Source of the DNA: Antiquaquibacter soli
GTDB lineage: Bacteria; Actinomycetota; Actinomycetes; Actinomycetales; Microbacteriaceae
Assembly (NCBI RefSeq): GCF_030580675.1
Contig: NZ_JAUQUB010000001.1
Span: 310,001 to 374,000, forward strand
Reading direction: 5' to 3'
Length of the DNA: 64,000 bases
The position numbers were made by a program, and so were the translations under genes. Of this stretch, positions 33,895-42,601 are shown one piece after another. Numbering within the stretch: the first letter of the stretch is position 1; the number at the start of each line of letters is the position of its first letter. Below the pieces are notes generated by a model. It was not told the DNA's origin. It did no database searches and saw nothing but the letters and a program-made list of their open reading frames with translations.

Positions 33895-34926
33895 CTACTG
33901 CGCCACGGCCGAGGCCGCAGGCGCCCGCGTGCTGCCCCGCACCTCGAGCCGCACGGGGAATGGCGTCCACGTGCGCGGCGCCGCGGGCTGCTGCCCCACG
34001 AGCTCCTCCATGACGCGGTGCACGGCGAGGCGCCCCTGCTCTCCCGGGTCCTGCGCGAGGGTCGTGAGGGAGAACATGTCGGCGAGCTCGTGGCCGTCGA
34101 TCCCGACGACGGAGAGCTGGTTCGGCACCTGGATGCCGAGCTGGCGGGCCGCGACGATCGTGCCGATCGCCACTTCGTCGCTGCCCGCGAAGACGGCGGT
34201 CGGCCGCGTCCGAGGATCGGCAAGCACCATGAGCCCGACCGAGTAGCCGCCGGGGATGGAGAGCACGGTCGTCCGGAATGCGTCGGGCCCGGCATCCAGG
34301 CCCGCTGCTGCCATCGCCTGCTGGAACCCGGCGAGGCGCTGCGAGTGCACGCGGAAGTCCATCTGCTCGGACTGGTCCCCGCCGAAGTGCATGATGCGGG
34401 TGTGTCCGAGGCTGATCAGGTGGTCGGTGACGAGCGCGGCGGCGGCGACGTCGTCGATGGAGAACGTCGCCATGCCGTCGATAGGGCCGCCGATGCCGAC
34501 GGTCGGCTTACCGAGCGCGTGCAGCATCCGCACCTCTGACTGGGCGAGCTCGATGCCGACCGCGATGACCGCGTCGACGCGCTTGCGCACGAGGAAGTAG
34601 TCGAACACCCTGCGGCGCTCGGCCGAGTCCGCGCTCAGCCGATAGAGCGTCAGGTCGTAGCCCGCGGCGATGAGAGCCGACTCGATTCCCTCGAGGACGT
34701 CGCCGAAGTACCAGCGGTTGATGAAGGGGATGACCACGCCCACGTTGCGGGAACTGCCGGTCACGAGGCTCTGTGCATTCGTCGACACGACGTAGCCGAT
34801 CTCCGCGGCGGCGGCGAGGACGCGGTCGCGCGCTTCGTCCGAGACGTAACCGCGACCGCTGAGGGCGCGGGATGCCGTGGCCTTCGACACTTGCGCGAGA
34901 CGGGCGACATCGCTGAGCGCGCTCAT
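33895..34926 (-). CDS. LacI family transcriptional regulator of the adjacent sugar importer
   Basis: A 343-residue repressor. The N-terminal helix-turn-helix and hinge are seen as SDVARLAQVSKATASRALSG and YVVSTNAQSLVTG. The periplasmic-binding-protein-like effector domain follows (VGVVIPFINRWYFGDVLEGI; TAVFAGSDEVAIG; LSVVGIDGHELADM). The start ATG at 34926 has AAGGGAG upstream; the frame is open to 34992 but that part overlaps a palindromic operator. It is divergent from an alpha-glucoside-like ABC importer, and perfect or near-perfect operators lie in front of both genes, so it should control itself and the importer. The inducer is probably a disaccharide. Confidence 0.93.
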   Translation of the reverse strand: MSALSDVARLAQVSKATASRALSGRGYVSDEARDRVLAAAAEIGYVVSTNAQSLVTGSSRNVGVVIPFINRWYFGDVLEGIESALIAAGYDLTLYRLSADSAERRRVFDYFLVRKRVDAVIAVGIELAQSEVRMLHALGKPTVGIGGPIDGMATFSIDDVAAAALVTDHLISLGHTRIMHFGGDQSEQMDFRVHSQRLAGFQQAMAAAGLDAGPDAFRTTVLSIPGGYSVGLMVLADPRTRPTAVFAGSDEVAIGTIVAARQLGIQVPNQLSVVGIDGHELADMFSLTTLAQDPGEQGRLAVHRVMEELVGQQPAAPRTWTPFPVRLEVRGSTRAPAASAVAQ

Positions 34927-34973
34927 GGATGCTCCCTTCTCGTCGTCGAGCGGACGGTCAGCAGCATAGCCAC

Positions 34974-34991
34974 TGTGGAACCGGTTCCACA
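34974..34991. promoter_or_regulatory. LacI operator O1 (repressor-gene side)
   Basis: A perfect 18-base palindrome, TGTGGAACCGGTTCCACA, 48 bases upstream of the LacI gene start. The central CG and AACCGGTT core are typical of LacI-family operators. Confidence 0.85.
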
Positions 34992-35084
34992 ATCGCGGGA
35001 GCGCTCTCTTACCCGGAATCCCGGGAAATCGCGCCGTTCGCGACTTCTGCAGGCAACGGTTCTGCAGCAGTTCATGCCAAGCGC

Positions 35085-35113
35085 TTGCATACTCGCATCC
35101 CGTGCCCTACCTT
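35085..35113 (+). promoter_or_regulatory. Sugar importer promoter
   Basis: TTGCAT (35085-35090) and TACCTT (35108-35113) with a 17-base spacer. The palindrome CAAGCGCTTG (35078-35087) overlaps the -35 element and could be another regulator site. Operator O2 begins 5 bases after the -10. Confidence 0.65.
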
Positions 35114-35117
35114 GTGA

Positions 35118-35152
35118 TGTGGAACCGGTTCCCGACGACGGAAACGGGTTCC
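35118..35152. promoter_or_regulatory. LacI operators O2 and partial O3 (importer side)
   Basis: TGTGGAACCGGTTCCCGA at 35118-35135 matches O1 at 16 of 18 positions and would cover the transcription start. A weaker copy, GGAAACGGGTTCC at 35140-35152, follows. Together with O1 they suggest looping repression over about 150 bases. Confidence 0.8.
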
Positions 35153-35218
35153 AGCTTGCAAATCACATCCGTTCGCCGCCTCCCGGCGCGCGTCGGACGA
35201 CCTCAATGAGGAGGAAGT

Positions 35219-36538
35219 ATGAGTTTCACCGTGCACCGCCGTTTCACAGCCCCGATCGCCGTGCTCGCCGTCGCTGGACTCGCGCTCTCCGCGTGCTCCA
35301 CGGGAGGCACCGATTCGGGCAGTGGCGAGGCCGATGGCGTCGTCACCGTCTACGGCACGATCAGCGACACCGAGGCGGAGCTGCTCGAGCAGTCGTGGGC
35401 CGACTTCGAGGAGGAGTCGGGCATCGACATCCAGTACGAGGCATCCAAGGAGTTCGAGGCCCAGATCGGCGTTCGCGCTCAGGGCGGCAACGCTCCTGAC
35501 ATCGCGATCTTCCCGCAGCCGGGTCTCCTCGCCGACCTCGCTTCGCGCGACTACATCAAGCCCGCCCCCGAGGGCGTGGCCAAGAACGTCGCCGAGTACT
35601 GGAGCGAGGACTGGGCCGGCTACGGCACCGTCGACGGCACGCTCTATGGCGCGCCGCTCATGGCCTCGGTCAAGGGCTTCATCTGGTACTCGCCGGCGAA
35701 GTTCGCCGAGTGGGGCGTCGAGGTTCCGACCACGTGGGACGAGCTCCTCACGCTGACGCAGACCATCCAGGAGAAGACGGGCGCCGCCCCGTGGTGCGCG
35801 GGCTTCGGCTCCGACGCCGCGACCGGGTGGCCGGGCACCGACTGGGTGGAGGACCTCGTCCTCCGTCAGTCCGGCCCCGAGGTCTACGACCAGTGGGTCA
35901 GCCACGAGATCCCCTTCACGGATGACGCGATCGCCTCGGCGTTCGACTCCGTCGGCGACATCCTCCTCAACCCGGAGTACGTCAACGCCGGCTTCGGCGA
36001 CGTGAAGTCGATCAACACCACGCCGTTCGGCGAGCCCGCTCGCGCGCTCGGCGAGGGCACGTGCGCCCTGCACCACCAGGCGTCGTTCTACGACGGCTTC
36101 ATCCAGGACCCGGCCAACGGCAACGCCACGGTCGGACCGGATGCTGACATCTGGGCCTTCATCACCCCGGGTGAGACCGCCGGCGCCCCGGCCGTGACGG
36201 GTGGTGGCGAGATCGTCGCCGCGTTCTCGGACGACGCCGACACCGTCAAGGTGCAGGAGTTCCTGTCGAGCCCGGAGTGGGCCAACGCCCGCGTCAGCCT
36301 CGGTGGTGTGATCTCCGCCAACAAGGGCCTCGACCCGGCCAACGCGTCGAGCCCGATCCTCCAGGAGGCCATCAAGATCCTGCAGGACCCGAACACCACG
36401 TTCCGCTTCGACGCTTCGGACCTCATGCCCGGCGTCGTGGGTGCTGGTTCCTTCTGGACCGGCATGGTCGACTGGATCAACGGCAAGCCGACGGCGGACG
36501 TCCTCGCGACGATCGACGCCTCGTGGCCCGCTGAGTAG
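35219..36538 (+). CDS. Alpha-glucoside-type ABC transporter substrate-binding lipoprotein
   Basis: A 439-residue extracellular binding protein. Signal peptide with lipobox LSAC (Cys about 26). The mature family-1 solute-binding fold includes VTVYGTISDTEAELLEQSW, NAPDIAIFPQPGLLADLA and EVPTTWDELLTLTQTIQEKT. The sequence style is closest to AglE-like alpha-glucoside binders. AGGAGGAAGT precedes the ATG at 35219. A terminator separates it from the permeases, the usual way of making excess binding protein. No glycosidase is nearby and the ATPase is missing, so a shared MsmK/UgpC-type ATPase elsewhere is likely. Confidence 0.92.
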   Translation: MSFTVHRRFTAPIAVLAVAGLALSACSTGGTDSGSGEADGVVTVYGTISDTEAELLEQSWADFEEESGIDIQYEASKEFEAQIGVRAQGGNAPDIAIFPQPGLLADLASRDYIKPAPEGVAKNVAEYWSEDWAGYGTVDGTLYGAPLMASVKGFIWYSPAKFAEWGVEVPTTWDELLTLTQTIQEKTGAAPWCAGFGSDAATGWPGTDWVEDLVLRQSGPEVYDQWVSHEIPFTDDAIASAFDSVGDILLNPEYVNAGFGDVKSINTTPFGEPARALGEGTCALHHQASFYDGFIQDPANGNATVGPDADIWAFITPGETAGAPAVTGGGEIVAAFSDDADTVKVQEFLSSPEWANARVSLGGVISANKGLDPANASSPILQEAIKILQDPNTTFRFDASDLMPGVVGAGSFWTGMVDWINGKPTADVLATIDASWPAE

Positions 36539-36555
36539 TACCGAGTAGTACCCCG

Positions 36556-36589
36556 GGAGGGCCGGCGGATCGTCTTCCGCCGGCCCTCC
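36556..36589 (+). terminator. Intercistronic hairpin after binding-protein gene
   Basis: A 14-base perfect stem (36556-36569 and 36576-36589; arm GGAGGGCCGGCGGA) with loop TCGTCT, in the 103-base gap before the permease genes. It probably reduces permease expression relative to the binding protein or protects the upstream mRNA. Confidence 0.8.
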
Positions 36590-36641
36590 TCCTACCCCTA
36601 CTGTTTCTCCTGAGTCCACCGTCGTACTCGAAAGGATCTCC

Positions 36642-37775
36642 ATGTCAGGTTTCCTGCAATGGATCGCCGGGCTTCCGCCACTCGCGCAGATACCACTCGT
36701 AGTCCTCGCCTTCCTCGCCGTCGTCGCGCTCGTTCTCTTCTTCATCGAGATCGCGCCGCGCAGCGGAAAGGTCTACACCGCCATCCGCCTGGCGGTCTGC
36801 ATTCTCGCGCCGGCCATCGTCTTCCTGGTCCTGGGGTCCGTCTGGTGGGCGGCAGCAGTCGCCGCTGTTCTCGGCGGAGTGTTCTTCATTCTCGACTACC
36901 GCTCGAAGGAGGGCAGCGGCTACCTCTTCCAGCTCATCGGCTTCCTGAGCCCAGCCGTGATCCTCCTGCTCGTGGGGCTCATCTACCCGACGATCAGCAC
37001 CTTCATCGCCGCGTTCATGAACAACCGCAGCGACCGCTTCGTCGGGTTCGACAACTTCGTGTGGATCTTCACGCAGGAGACGGGCATCCGCACGGTCATC
37101 AACACGATCATCTGGGTTCTCGTGGTGCCGACCGTCTCGACGATCTTCGGCCTCGCGTACGCGGTCTTCATCGACAAGTCGCGCGGCGAGAAGATCTTCA
37201 AGGTGCTCGTGTTCATGCCGATGGCGATCTCGTTCGTCGGCGCGAGCATCATCTGGCGGTTCGTGTACGACGCCAACCCGCCCGGGCAGGAGCAGATCGG
37301 CCTCCTCAACCAGATCGTGGTCTGGTTCGGCGGTCAGCCGGTCGAGTGGCTGTCGAACTCGCCGTGGAACACGTTCTTCCTGATCGTCGTGCTCATCTGG
37401 GTGCAGACCGGTTTCGCGATGGTCGTGCTCTCGGCGGCCATCAAGGGCGTTCCGACGGAGCAGCTCGAGGCCGCCTCGCTCGACGGCACGAACGCGTGGC
37501 AGCGGTTCATCAACGTCACGGTGCCGGGCATCCGCAGCTCCCTCGTGGTCGTCCTCACGACGATCTCGATCGCCAGCCTCAAGGTCTTCGACATCGTGCG
37601 GACCATGACCGCGGGCGCCAACCAGACGAGCGTCATCGCCAACGAGATGTACACGCAATGGAAGGGCTTCGAGCCGGGCCGCTCGGCCGCCTTCGCGGTC
37701 GTGCTGTTCATCCTCGTGCTGCCGATCGTCATCTACAACGCCCGCCAGATCAAGGCCCAGAGGGAGATCCGATGA
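36642..37775 (+). CDS. Alpha-glucoside-type ABC permease (AglF-like) with N-terminal membrane extension
   Basis: A 377-residue permease. The inner-membrane-component domain (about 90-375) has about six helices and the EAA loop QLEAASLDGTNAWQRFINV, which contacts the ATPase. Ahead of it lie about 85 residues with three additional hydrophobic segments (LVVLAFLAVVALVLFFIEI; LAVCILAPAIVFLVLG; AAVAAVLGGVFFILDY), an unusually long N-terminal membrane extension. The ATG at 36642 follows AAAGGA. It overlaps the second permease gene (ATGA). With that protein it forms the heterodimeric channel for the binding protein upstream. Confidence 0.92.
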   Translation: MSGFLQWIAGLPPLAQIPLVVLAFLAVVALVLFFIEIAPRSGKVYTAIRLAVCILAPAIVFLVLGSVWWAAAVAAVLGGVFFILDYRSKEGSGYLFQLIGFLSPAVILLLVGLIYPTISTFIAAFMNNRSDRFVGFDNFVWIFTQETGIRTVINTIIWVLVVPTVSTIFGLAYAVFIDKSRGEKIFKVLVFMPMAISFVGASIIWRFVYDANPPGQEQIGLLNQIVVWFGGQPVEWLSNSPWNTFFLIVVLIWVQTGFAMVVLSAAIKGVPTEQLEAASLDGTNAWQRFINVTVPGIRSSLVVVLTTISIASLKVFDIVRTMTAGANQTSVIANEMYTQWKGFEPGRSAAFAVVLFILVLPIVIYNARQIKAQREIR

Positions 37776-38749
37776 GCGCCGTACAACCCATCGACCTGCC
37801 GGTCGACGCCGCCACCGAGCGCCAGCTCAAGCGCGGCGCCCGAGCCGAGACCGAGACCGCCGTCAAGCGCACCAAGAAGCGGCTCACGAGCCGCGGTGCC
37901 ACGATCGCCGCACTCATCATCGCCATCCTGTGGACGACGCCGACCTTCGGCCTCTTCATCTCCTCCTTCCGTCCGAAGGAGCAGGTGGCGACGACCGGCT
38001 GGTGGACCGTGTTCTGGAACCCCGGCTTCACGCTCGACAACTACGCCGCGGTGCTTGAAGCCGGCAACACGCAGCTGACCTTGGCTGGCGCGTTCTTCAA
38101 CTCGGTCGCCATCACGGTTCCCGCGACGGTGTTCCCGCTCGTCATCGCGTCGCTCGCGGCGTACGCGTTCGCGTGGATCGACTTCAAGGGCAAGAACTGG
38201 ATGTTCATCGGCGTCTTCGCCCTGCAGATCGTTCCGCTGCAGATGGCGCTCGTTCCGCTGCTGAGCCTCTTCAGCCGAGGGCTCAACATCGGCGGGGTCC
38301 AGATCTTCGACGGACTGAACGCGGGTGGCTCCTACGCTCAGGTGTGGATCGCGCACACGATCTTCGCGCTGCCGCTGGCGATCTTCCTCCTCCACAACTT
38401 CGTCTCCGAGATCCCCCGGGAGCTCATCGAGGCGGCTCGCGTGGACGGGGCCGGTCACGGTCAGATCTTCTTCCGGATCGTGCTGCCGCTGACGATGCCG
38501 GCGATCGCGTCCTTCGCGATCTTCCAGTTCCTGTGGGTCTGGAACGACCTGCTCGTCGCCCTCGTCTTCGCCGACGGCCGAGTCGCGCCGATGACGAAGC
38601 TGCTCGCGGAGATCACCGGCAAGTACGGGCAGGAGTGGCACCTGCTCACGGCGGGCGCGTTCGTCTCGATCCTCGTTCCGCTCATCGTGTTCTTCGCACT
38701 CCAGCGCTTCTTCGTGCGCGGCCTGCTGGCCGGCTCGACGAAGGGCTAG
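37772..38749 (+). CDS. Alpha-glucoside-type ABC permease (AglG-like)
   Basis: A 325-residue permease. A polar N-terminus of about 45 residues is followed by six predicted helices. The EAA loop is ELIEAARVDGAGHGQIFFRI near 225-245. The large loop LSLFSRGLNIGGVQIFDGL and the C-terminal FFVRGLLAGSTKG are typical of MalG-type permeases. It is coupled to the first permease by a four-base overlap and followed by a strong terminator, closing the importer operon. Confidence 0.93.
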   Translation: MSAVQPIDLPVDAATERQLKRGARAETETAVKRTKKRLTSRGATIAALIIAILWTTPTFGLFISSFRPKEQVATTGWWTVFWNPGFTLDNYAAVLEAGNTQLTLAGAFFNSVAITVPATVFPLVIASLAAYAFAWIDFKGKNWMFIGVFALQIVPLQMALVPLLSLFSRGLNIGGVQIFDGLNAGGSYAQVWIAHTIFALPLAIFLLHNFVSEIPRELIEAARVDGAGHGQIFFRIVLPLTMPAIASFAIFQFLWVWNDLLVALVFADGRVAPMTKLLAEITGKYGQEWHLLTAGAFVSILVPLIVFFALQRFFVRGLLAGSTKG

Positions 38750-38769
38750 TCCGCCCCAGCAGTTCCCTT

Positions 38770-38820
38770 CGAGAGCCCCAGCGGCCGGGTCGAGACCGAC
38801 CTCGATCGCTGGGGCTCTCG
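38770..38820 (+). terminator. Terminator after sugar importer operon
   Basis: A 14-base perfect stem CGAGAGCCCCAGCG/CGCTGGGGCTCTCG (38770-38783 and 38807-38820). The loop contains a further short dyad, GGTCGAGACCGACC. It starts 21 bases after the permease stop. Confidence 0.85.
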
Positions 38821-38887
38821 GAGCAGGGCCGGGTGTGGCTAAAGTGAACTCCACGCAGCACCGCACGCCGTGTATCCAGGAGCGCCC

Positions 38888-41065
38888 ATGTCCCACGCCG
38901 GCCCGCCGCCGCCCCCCGCCGAGGGGTCGATCGTGCTGCCCAGCCCGAGTGTGAAACCGGGGCTGAGCATCCGGTCGATCCTCCTCATCATGCTGCTCCT
39001 CGTGAGCGTCGCGTCGAGCGTGGTGGTCGGCCTGATCGGTTACGTCAACGGCCGGGACTCGCTGCAGGACGCCGCGTTCGACCGCCTTACCGAGGTGCGC
39101 GACTCGAAGGCGCGCGAGGTCGTCTCGCTCTTCACGAACATCGAGAACGCACTCCTGCTGAGTGCGCGCGGCGAGACGGTCGCGCAGGCGATGCAGCAGT
39201 TCTCGGCCGCGTTCCAGCAACTCGAGTCCGTGCCGCTCACCGCCGACGAGCGCGCCCAGCTCGAGGCGTACTTCACCGACACGTTCGGACCGCAGCTCGA
39301 GGAGGCGACGGGCCAGCCGGTCGACGCCTCGACGTTCGTTCCGACGGACCCCGCGCAGAGCTACCTCGCCCTCAAGTACACCGCGCCCTTCACCGACCCG
39401 GCCGAGGCGATCACCGTCGACGACGCGGGGGACGGCAGCGCGTGGTCGGCGACGCACGCGCAGTACCACGACTTCTTCCGACGGATGACCCAGCTCCTCT
39501 CCTTCGAAGACGTGCTGCTCATCGACTCGGGCGGCAACATCGTCTACTCGGCCTACAAGGGCGTCGACCTCGGCTCCAACCTGGACTCGGGCCCGCTGCA
39601 GCGCACCAACCTCGCCGACGCGTACTCCCAGGCGATGACCGGCAACCTCGCGGACACCGTCGTGCTCACCGACTTCGCGCCGTACCCACCGTCGCTGGGC
39701 ATCCCGGCGGCCTGGGCCGTCACGCCCGTCGCGGTCGACGGCGTCATCGTCGGCGCGCTCGCGGTCGAGATGCCGATCGACCAGATCGACTTCGTCATGT
39801 CCGGCGGCGGCGACTGGGAGGGCAGCGGCCTCGGCGAGACCGGCGAGACCTACATCGTGGGCGCGAACGATAGCCTCATGCGCTCCATCTCCCGCGACCT
39901 CGTCGAGGACCCGGAGCGCTACCTCGAGCAGGCGGTGGCGGCGGGCACCCCGCCGAATGTCGCGAAGCGGGCCGTCGAGACCGGCAGCACCCTCCTGCTG
40001 CAGCCGGTGCGCACGGATGCTGTGACCTCCGCCGCGGCCGGCACCACCGGGACGACGCTCAACGTCGGCTACCTCGGGGGCGAGACGATTGCCGCCTACG
40101 CGCCCCTCGACATCCCGGGCCTGGACTGGGTGATCGTCGCCGAGCTCGACAGCGCGGAGGCCTTCGGTCCCGTCGACGACTTCACCCGCAACCTCGTGCT
40201 GTCGTCCGCCGTGATCGTGCTCGTCGTGTCTCTGCTGTCGCTCGTGATCGCGGGGGTGATCGTGCGGCCGCTGCGGCGGTTGCGGGATGCTGCGCGCCGC
40301 ATCGCCGCCGGCGAGGAGGGCGTGCAGGTCGACGCCGGTACAAGTGACGAGCTCGCCGACGTGGGTGCCGCGTTCAACGACATGAGCCGAAGCCTGCAGG
40401 TGAAGGCGGCGCTGCTCGAGCAGCAGCAGGAGGAGAACGAGCGCTTGCTCCACTCCCTCATGCCGGAGCCTCTCGCGAAGCGGTACCGCGAGGGCGCGCG
40501 GACCATCGCGCTCGACCATCAAGAGGTCACCGTCATGTTCGCGGACATCGTCGGGTTCGAGGCCTTCAGCCGCGGCAAGTCGAGCGAGGTGGCGCTGGAG
40601 CAGCTCAACGAGATCCTGCGCAGCTTCGATGAGGCGGCCGAGCGGCTCGGTATCGAGCGGGTGCGCACCACCCGGGCGGGATACCTCGCGAGCTGCGGGC
40701 TCATCGTGCCCCGAGTCGACAACGCGCGGCGAATGGTGGACTTCGCGATCGAGCTGCAGCGCATCCTGGAGCGCTTCGGGGGCAAGCACGGGGCGAGCCT
40801 CAGCGTGCGCGCGGGGCTCGACACCGGCACGGTCACGAGCGGTCTCATCGGCCAGACCCAGATCTCCTACGACCTGTGGGGCGACGCCGTGAACCTCGCG
40901 TTCCAGGTGCAGGGCACGCACTCGGACAGCGGCATCTTCCTCACCCAGGCGGTCGTCGATCGGATGCCCGACACGGTGCATGTGCGCGACTGGGGCATTG
41001 TGAACACCGCGACCGGCCCGCAGCGGGTGTGGCGCATCGACCCCGACGATACCCACGCGAACTGA
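38888..41065 (+). CDS. Membrane class III adenylate/guanylate cyclase homologue with divergent active site
   Basis: A 725-residue protein. Two membrane helices (about 30-55 and 435-460) flank a large extracellular sensor region (about 55-435, Cache-like in layout). A HAMP domain, a short coiled coil (QQQEENERLLHSLMP) and a class III cyclase domain (about 535-715) follow. First metal Asp is present in VMFADIVGF, and substrate Asp and the transition-state Asn are present in YDLWGDAVNLA. The KTxGD motif reads RTTRAG, so Lys and the second metal Asp are missing, and the NxxxR arginine is Gln. Activity is therefore doubtful. CAGGAG precedes the ATG at 38888. The MscS/CNB gene starts 9 bases downstream. 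Confidence 0.88.
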   Translation: MSHAGPPPPPAEGSIVLPSPSVKPGLSIRSILLIMLLLVSVASSVVVGLIGYVNGRDSLQDAAFDRLTEVRDSKAREVVSLFTNIENALLLSARGETVAQAMQQFSAAFQQLESVPLTADERAQLEAYFTDTFGPQLEEATGQPVDASTFVPTDPAQSYLALKYTAPFTDPAEAITVDDAGDGSAWSATHAQYHDFFRRMTQLLSFEDVLLIDSGGNIVYSAYKGVDLGSNLDSGPLQRTNLADAYSQAMTGNLADTVVLTDFAPYPPSLGIPAAWAVTPVAVDGVIVGALAVEMPIDQIDFVMSGGGDWEGSGLGETGETYIVGANDSLMRSISRDLVEDPERYLEQAVAAGTPPNVAKRAVETGSTLLLQPVRTDAVTSAAAGTTGTTLNVGYLGGETIAAYAPLDIPGLDWVIVAELDSAEAFGPVDDFTRNLVLSSAVIVLVVSLLSLVIAGVIVRPLRRLRDAARRIAAGEEGVQVDAGTSDELADVGAAFNDMSRSLQVKAALLEQQQEENERLLHSLMPEPLAKRYREGARTIALDHQEVTVMFADIVGFEAFSRGKSSEVALEQLNEILRSFDEAAERLGIERVRTTRAGYLASCGLIVPRVDNARRMVDFAIELQRILERFGGKHGASLSVRAGLDTGTVTSGLIGQTQISYDLWGDAVNLAFQVQGTHSDSGIFLTQAVVDRMPDTVHVRDWGIVNTATGPQRVWRIDPDDTHAN

Positions 41066-41073
41066 GTGCGCCC

Positions 41074-42507
41074 GTGATCGAGTTCTGGAACGAGCCCTGG
41101 TTTTGGCCCGCGGTCGGGGTCATCATCGGGCTGCCGGTGCTACTCCTGGTGCTCACCGAGGTGCACAGCGCGCTCGACCGCCGAGGCAATCGCGCCGCGC
41201 GGATCATCCTGCTCCTGCGCAACTATGTCGCGCCCGTCGGAGCCCTCCTGCTGCTGCTCAACCAGGCGGCCTACGCCGACATCGACCTCACGTGGACGCA
41301 GGTCACGGCGACGATCTTCGGCTTCCTGATCATCCTCGTGCTGCTCAACGGTCTCAACTTCGTCCTGTTCGTGACGGCGAAGCAGGGCACGTGGCGGTCG
41401 AAGGTGCCGTCGATCTTCGTGGACATCGTGCGGATCATCCTCATCGTCGTCTGCCTCGCCGTGCTCTTCTCGGTCGTGTGGAGCGCGGATGTCGGCGGCC
41501 TGTTCGCCGCGCTCGGCGTCGGGTCGATCGTCATCGGCCTGTCCCTGCAGAACGCCGTCGGCTCGGTGGTCTCGGGCCTGCTGCTGCTGTTCGAGCAGCC
41601 GTTCCAGCTCGGGGACTGGCTGCAGGTCGGCGACCTCCGCGGCCGCATCGTGGAGGTCAATTGGCGGGCCGTCCACATCAAGAACCCGAACGGCGTCTAC
41701 GTGCTGCCGACGGCCTCGTTGGCGGAGAGCACGTTCCTCAACATCAGCCGCAGTGACTCGCCGTTCGAGGCATCCCTCGTCGTGAAGTTCGCGACGGATG
41801 ACGCGCCCCAGGACGTCATCGACGTGTGCACGGCCGTGGCGGCCGACCTTCCCGCGGTGGTGCCGGGGGAGGGGGCATCCGTCAAGCCGATCGAGAAGGG
41901 CAAGTACGAGGTCGACATCCCGGTGCGCAGCCCCGCCGACAACTGGTCGACGCAGAAGGCGTTCCGCACGCGCCTCTGGTACGCGGCCCGGCGTGCCGAC
42001 CTGCACCTCGACGGCGACCTCACCGACAACTACAACACCCCGGAGCGCACGAAGGAGACGCTGCGCCGCTTCGCGCCCGCGCTCTACCTCTCGGCGGAGG
42101 ACGTGGAGGCGATCGCCCCCCAACTGCGGCTCGAGCGCTACGGCGCCGGCGAGGTCGTGCAGCGGCCGCTCGCGGTACCCGACGGCATGCGTTACGTCGT
42201 GAGTGGGACGGCGTCGATCTCGACACCGGTGGAGAGCGGCGGGGATGTCACGTTCGCCCTGATCGACCGCGACGACGTCGTGGGGCTCACCGCCCTCACC
42301 CGGCAGGGCGTCGCGGCGCGCATCACCGCCACCTCGGATCTCGCGGTGCTCTTCGTGCCGACCGCCGTGCTCGATCAGCTCGTGAAGACCCGACCTCGAC
42401 TGGCGCGTGACATCGGCATCGAGATGGACAACCGGCAGGCGCGGGCCCGCGAGGCGCTGCGCTCGGCGGGGGTCGAGGATCCGGGGTCGACGAGCCTGAT
42501 GGCGTAG
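41074..42507 (+). CDS. MscS-type channel with C-terminal cyclic-nucleotide-binding-like domain
   Basis: A 477-residue protein. About four membrane helices (10-145) are followed by the MscS pore and beta domain (GLFAALGVGSIVIGLSLQNA; LFEQPFQLGDWLQVGDLRG), the alpha/beta vestibule region, and a C-terminal CNB-like domain (about 345-460). This is the layout of bCNG channels, gated by cyclic nucleotide more than by tension. In the phosphate-binding cassette the usual GE is GL (VVGLTAL) and the conserved Arg is replaced by Val (RQGVAARITAT), so binding of cAMP/cGMP is uncertain. GTG start at 41074, 9 bases from the cyclase-like gene; they are probably one functional unit. Confidence 0.88.
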   Translation: MIEFWNEPWFWPAVGVIIGLPVLLLVLTEVHSALDRRGNRAARIILLLRNYVAPVGALLLLLNQAAYADIDLTWTQVTATIFGFLIILVLLNGLNFVLFVTAKQGTWRSKVPSIFVDIVRIILIVVCLAVLFSVVWSADVGGLFAALGVGSIVIGLSLQNAVGSVVSGLLLLFEQPFQLGDWLQVGDLRGRIVEVNWRAVHIKNPNGVYVLPTASLAESTFLNISRSDSPFEASLVVKFATDDAPQDVIDVCTAVAADLPAVVPGEGASVKPIEKGKYEVDIPVRSPADNWSTQKAFRTRLWYAARRADLHLDGDLTDNYNTPERTKETLRRFAPALYLSAEDVEAIAPQLRLERYGAGEVVQRPLAVPDGMRYVVSGTASISTPVESGGDVTFALIDRDDVVGLTALTRQGVAARITATSDLAVLFVPTAVLDQLVKTRPRLARDIGIEMDNRQARAREALRSAGVEDPGSTSLMA

Positions 42508-42519
42508 CGGCGCGGGCCG

Positions 42520-42586
42520 CGAGTTGCGAGTTCGGCACCTCCGCTAGCGCGCTGACGGCGCGCACGCATGCGGAACTCGCAACTCG
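42520..42586. repeat. Palindromic repeat copy E
   Basis: Arms 42520-42537 and 42569-42586 (18 bases, one mismatch), core CGAGTTGCGAGTTCGGCA. It lies between the convergent MscS and DUF305 genes, where it may also terminate. Same family as copies A-D but with no DUF559 gene beside it. Confidence 0.88.
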
Positions 42587-42601
42587 GCGACGGAGCTCTG
42601 A

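Noticed and set aside
37733-41056. An 1107-codon open frame antisense to the permease and cyclase genes
   Set aside because: It spans two unrelated genes on the opposite strand and has low-complexity Arg/Glu/Asp content; a shadow of GC-rich third positions.
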